Source: Candidatus Hydrogenedentota bacterium (GTDB lineage: Bacteria; Hydrogenedentota; Hydrogenedentia; Hydrogenedentales; SLHB01). Taken from it: DNA of 35,481 nt. Under the pieces are notes generated by a model. The model saw only the letters and a program-made list of their open reading frames with translations. It was not told the DNA's origin and searched no databases. The position numbers and the translations under genes are program-made. Where the stretch lies: contig DAOLNV010000010.1 in assembly GCA_035416745.1 (NCBI GenBank), positions 1 to 35,481 of the forward strand, read 5' to 3'. Shown in pieces: positions 32,641 to 35,481 of the stretch. Within the stretch, counting starts at the first letter, position 1. Each line of letters opens with the position of its first letter.

Positions 32641-34185
32641 ATGGAACGTTACCATTCATTGCTTTTGGCAGTCTGGCGGGAGGCGTGCCGTCATACCGAA
32701 ATAGATAATCTGCTGACGCGAATCTCGTCTCTCGTGTCAGACCAACTTCGCTTCGATACGATGGCCCTGTATTTCCTTGACTTACAGAAGGGAACCGTCG
32801 AGCGGCCGGGTTCCGTTTCGCCTCGAGGAGACCCCGTTGCTCCGCTTGGGCAGGTCGAACTCGAGCCCGAAGGGGTGAAGAGTCTGGCCGAGTGGTGCCG
32901 TTTGTCATCGACCCGGGGTTTTTCGGCGTCGGAACCGCCCGCGCCGCTGAAGGGAAGTATTCTCTGCGGACTTGGGCGTCACGTGCTGGCCGTCCCTCTG
33001 CGTTCGGAATACGGTACGCTGGGCATGTTGCTTCTGGGCACGCAAGGCAGCCCTTTTGAACCGCGTGAACAGGAGCTGGCAGAGCTGCTTCGGGAACCTA
33101 TGACGGTCGCTCTCGAGAATGACCGGCGAATGCATGAATTGGTGTCCTTGCGCGAGGCGGCCGAGGCGGACAAGCGGAAGCTGCTCAGCAGGTTGGGGCG
33201 CGAACGGTTTGAGGATGTGATCATCGGAGCGGACGGGGGATTGAGAGCCGTCATGGAACGGGTAGCTCTCGTGAGCCGGTCCGACGTCCCCGTCCTGCTT
33301 CTGGGCGAAACCGGTTCGGGCAAGGAAGTGATCGCCCGAGCGATTCATGAGGGTTCCCTCCGGGCAAAAGGCCCTTTCATCCGGGTGAATTGTGGAGCAA
33401 TCCCTTCAGAGCTGATAGACTCCGAATTGTTCGGACACGAGCGCGGGAGTTTTACCGGAGCGGTTTCCGAGCGCAGAGGCTGGTTTGAACGGGCCGACGA
33501 AGGCACACTGTTTCTGGATGAGATCGGCGAACTGCCTCATGCAGCCCAGATCAGGCTGCTTCGCGTTCTTCAGGAGGGCATGTTCGAGCGAGTCGGCGGA
33601 GAACAGGCGTTGCGCGTCGACGTGCGGATTATTGCCGCCACCCATTGCGACCTGGCGCGCCGTGTCCAGGAAAGGACCTTTCGCGAAGACCTGTGGTATC
33701 GCATCGCTGTATTTCCTGTTGTCTTGCCACCCCTTCGCGAACGCAAACAAGACATTCCCGGACTCGCCGCTCATTTCGCTGAGCGCGCGGCCCGGCGTTT
33801 TGGCCTTAAACAGCAAGACCCGACACCAGAGGATATTGCTTTGCTGTCTGGTTACGACTGGCCGGGCAATGTCCGCGAGTTCGCGTCCGTTCTGGACCGG
33901 GCCGCTATCCTGGGCGACGGAAGATCGCTGGAGATTGCCAAGGCGCTTGGCGGTGCACTCGGCCCGAGAGCCGCTGCCGCACCGTCAGGTTCACAACAGT
34001 CGCCCTCGGAGCCGACACCATCACTGGACAGCGCCATGCGGCATCACATCGAGCGCGCGCTCGCGCAATGCAACGGAAGAATCGAGGGCCCGCGCGGAGC
34101 CGCCGTTGTTCTGGACATTAATCCGCACACCCTTCGCGCACGGATGCGGAAACTGGGTATAGACTGGCGCCGGTTCCGCGCTTGA
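32641..34185 (+). CDS. Sigma-54-dependent transcriptional activator (GAF, AAA+, Fis-type HTH)
   Basis: 514 aa. Residues about 20-165 form a GAF-like sensor domain (TRISSLVSDQLRFDTMALYFLDL). The AAA+ domain (about 192-425) has Walker A GETGSGKE (222-229), the sigma-54-contacting loop as GSFTGA (269-274) where GAFTGA is usual, Walker B TLFLDEIGEL (289-298), and FREDLWYRI (348-356) with the arginine finger. A Ser/Pro-rich linker leads to a Fis-type helix-turn-helix (about 464-511; GAAVVLDINPHTLRARMRKLGI). This is an FhlA/NorR-like enhancer-binding protein that would bind upstream palindromes and open sigma-54 promoters in response to a small ligand or redox cue. It diverges from the sulfate operon, its likely target. 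The extra TTG/ATG choices are not needed because the domain starts cleanly. Confidence 0.93.
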   Translation: MERYHSLLLAVWREACRHTEIDNLLTRISSLVSDQLRFDTMALYFLDLQKGTVERPGSVSPRGDPVAPLGQVELEPEGVKSLAEWCRLSSTRGFSASEPPAPLKGSILCGLGRHVLAVPLRSEYGTLGMLLLGTQGSPFEPREQELAELLREPMTVALENDRRMHELVSLREAAEADKRKLLSRLGRERFEDVIIGADGGLRAVMERVALVSRSDVPVLLLGETGSGKEVIARAIHEGSLRAKGPFIRVNCGAIPSELIDSELFGHERGSFTGAVSERRGWFERADEGTLFLDEIGELPHAAQIRLLRVLQEGMFERVGGEQALRVDVRIIAATHCDLARRVQERTFREDLWYRIAVFPVVLPPLRERKQDIPGLAAHFAERAARRFGLKQQDPTPEDIALLSGYDWPGNVREFASVLDRAAILGDGRSLEIAKALGGALGPRAAAAPSGSQQSPSEPTPSLDSAMRHHIERALAQCNGRIEGPRGAAVVLDINPHTLRARMRKLGIDWRRFRA

Positions 34186-34348
34186 CGGGATTGGGCCGGC
34201 CAGGAATCCAAATGCGTTCGAAGACCGTACCGGCCTTGACGGCAACTGTTCCCTTGCATATCTTTGTGGAAGACCCGCGCGCGATTGCCGGGGGCGGGCG
34301 ATGTAATGATCCCGGGCATGAACTCAGTTGCATCAGAGGAGCTTTTCG

Positions 34349-35481
34349 ATGCATCGACGGCATTTCTTGAGGCTAGGCGCCGGAACAACAGCGGCGGGGG
34401 CCATCTTTTCGCGTTCTGCGTTTGCCGCGCAGGCAGCCGAGAGCGCGATGCCAGCAGGGGCAGAGGCCGCAAGTCGACGGCGTTCTTTGTTGCGGGACTA
34501 TACGGAAGAAGACCACCGCAGGCGGCTGCGTAACATCGGCCGGTGCACGCAAAGCATCCGGTCCTGTATGCGCAAACATCTCGTGACGGACTATCTGCCC
34601 GCCCAATGCTGCTACAACCTTGGCGAATACCCCGGCCGCGCCCCTTACGACCCCGGCGAGGAGGACGAGCAGGAATTGGATCGCCTCAAAGAACATGGTA
34701 TCCAGGTGCTGCAAGTGTTTGATGACTGGAACGATTCCCTGGGACTGTTTGGGGGAGACAAGTACACGGCGTGCAACCCGGCCGGGTACCATCGCTTCAT
34801 TGAAATGGCTCACCGGCGAGGCATGAAGGTGCTCACGTACACCTCCCCCTGTTTCATCGAGCGCGCTCATCCGGAGTTCCGGCAGGAGTGGAGCCGCGAG
34901 GGCGACTTCCTGGTCGTGGGGTACTGGGACATGGCGCGCTGCTCCCCCGCAAGCCCGGGGTGGCGCGCGTTCGTGCTTCAGCGCATCGCCCGCATCCTCG
35001 ATGAATATGGCTCGGACGGCATCTACATGGATGGGGGATACCTCGCAAATCAGCATGCCGCAAAACAGTCCATGCCGCTTGCGAAAGACGAGGTCGTTGC
35101 CTTTGAGGAAACGCCGCGGCATGACGGTGCGTTCGTCGACCTCATCGCCCTCGTCTACGCCGAAGTGAAACGGCGCGGCGGCATTTTGAAACTGCACGTC
35201 AACGGCGCGGAGCAGCCACAGAGCGGCGGGCTCAAGGTCTACGACTATCTATGGGTAGGGGAAGGCGTAAAACAGGTGGATCCTCTTCGCGAGGCCGTCA
35301 AAGACTATCCCCCCTACGTAGTTCCGTGCATCGACATGGGGTTCGCGAGCGTCGAGTCCGAGGACGAGCCCTTCCTTCATTCGATTCCATACCTGCAGTT
35401 TCCCGTGCTCATGGGCGGGCGAAAGTTCACGGGCGAGCGCGGCATGATTGCCGGCGTGAAGTACAACGATGACTTCTGGAT
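34349..35481 (+). CDS. Tat-exported TIM-barrel glycoside-hydrolase-like protein, 3' end outside the window
   Basis: The frame starts at the ATG at 34349 (AGAGGA at 34335-34340) and stays open to the last base, giving at least 377 residues without a stop. The N-terminus is a twin-arginine signal (MHRRHFLRLGAGTTAAGAI). A polar linker follows, then a barrel: EDEQELDRLKEHGIQVLQVFDDW, RFIEMAHRRGMKVLTYTSP, ARILDEYGSDGIYMDGGY (a D-G-[IV]-Y-[ML]-D strand typical of clan GH-A/GH-D-like nucleophile strands) and RGGILKLHVNGAEQP. It looks like a family of secreted glycoside hydrolases of unknown specificity. Long frames in other phases across 34044-35197 are shadows. Confidence 0.8.
   Translation, partial: MHRRHFLRLGAGTTAAGAIFSRSAFAAQAAESAMPAGAEAASRRRSLLRDYTEEDHRRRLRNIGRCTQSIRSCMRKHLVTDYLPAQCCYNLGEYPGRAPYDPGEEDEQELDRLKEHGIQVLQVFDDWNDSLGLFGGDKYTACNPAGYHRFIEMAHRRGMKVLTYTSPCFIERAHPEFRQEWSREGDFLVVGYWDMARCSPASPGWRAFVLQRIARILDEYGSDGIYMDGGYLANQHAAKQSMPLAKDEVVAFEETPRHDGAFVDLIALVYAEVKRRGGILKLHVNGAEQPQSGGLKVYDYLWVGEGVKQVDPLREAVKDYPPYVVPCIDMGFASVESEDEPFLHSIPYLQFPVLMGGRKFTGERGMIAGVKYNDDFW

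Noticed and set aside
34044..35197. Minus-strand frames at the window end
   Set aside because: The plus frame from 34349 has a ribosome site, a Tat signal and a barrel fold; the minus frames lack all three.

Overview
The window is GC-rich bacterial DNA and coding-dense. It carries no rRNA or tRNA gene, CRISPR array, integrase or complete transposable element that I can recognise. Outer-membrane and periplasmic functions (a Porin_O_P-type porin, Tat and Sec signal peptides) indicate a Gram-negative cell envelope. The gene mix suggests a heterotroph of the PVC/FCB-like lineages (Hydrogenedentota, Lentisphaerae, Planctomycetota or similar): sodium:solute symporters, BNR-repeat sialidases, Tat-exported TIM-barrel proteins, URO-D-like methyltransferases, DegT aminotransferases and creatininase-fold amidohydrolases. 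The phylum is an inference from gene content only.

Layout. (1) Positions 1-6903, plus strand: a catabolic or transport operon cut by the window start. It encodes a sodium:solute symporter C-terminus, a CBM9-like secreted protein, a DegT-type aminotransferase, a creatininase-family protein, a large protein with a deacetylase-like barrel and a URO-D-family methyltransferase. Two junctions are 4-bp ATGA overlaps. (2) 6907-8843, minus strand: a Tat-exported aldo/keto-reductase-like protein and a secreted glycerophosphodiester phosphodiesterase, followed by about 0.9 kb of mostly non-coding DNA with 49-bp hairpin repeats. (3) 9742-21256: an MFS transporter, then a carbohydrate block. The block holds a beta-propeller/alpha-barrel fusion, two divergent sialidases, a clan GH-D alpha-galactosidase and a large TIM-barrel hydrolase. 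The last two diverge across a nested 107-bp palindrome. (4) 21410-24170, minus strand: a NodB-type deacetylase, a creatinase-like M24 protein that has lost metal ligands, and a DUF2238-like membrane protein. A second sodium symporter with a 48-aa one-helix partner diverges from them. (5) 26327-34185: a sulfate uptake island. A six-gene operon plus a YezD-like small protein (yezD-like, porin, 50-aa protein, sbp, cysT, cysW, cysA) runs leftward, and a sigma-54 enhancer-binding regulator runs rightward. (6) 34349-end: a Tat-exported TIM-barrel protein cut by the window end.

The best candidate for something under-described is the sulfate island. A near-consensus -24/-12 sigma-54 promoter faces the operon. 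Two perfect palindromes lie about 200 bp upstream of it, directly on the promoter of the divergent and apparently leaderless sigma-54 activator gene. This suggests a sigma-54-switched sulfate (or other oxyanion) import system spanning both membranes, with its own porin and two uncharacterised small proteins. Secondary candidates are the symporter accessory segment (fused in one symporter, a separate gene in the other), the deacetylase/creatinase-like pair, and the propeller-barrel fusion.
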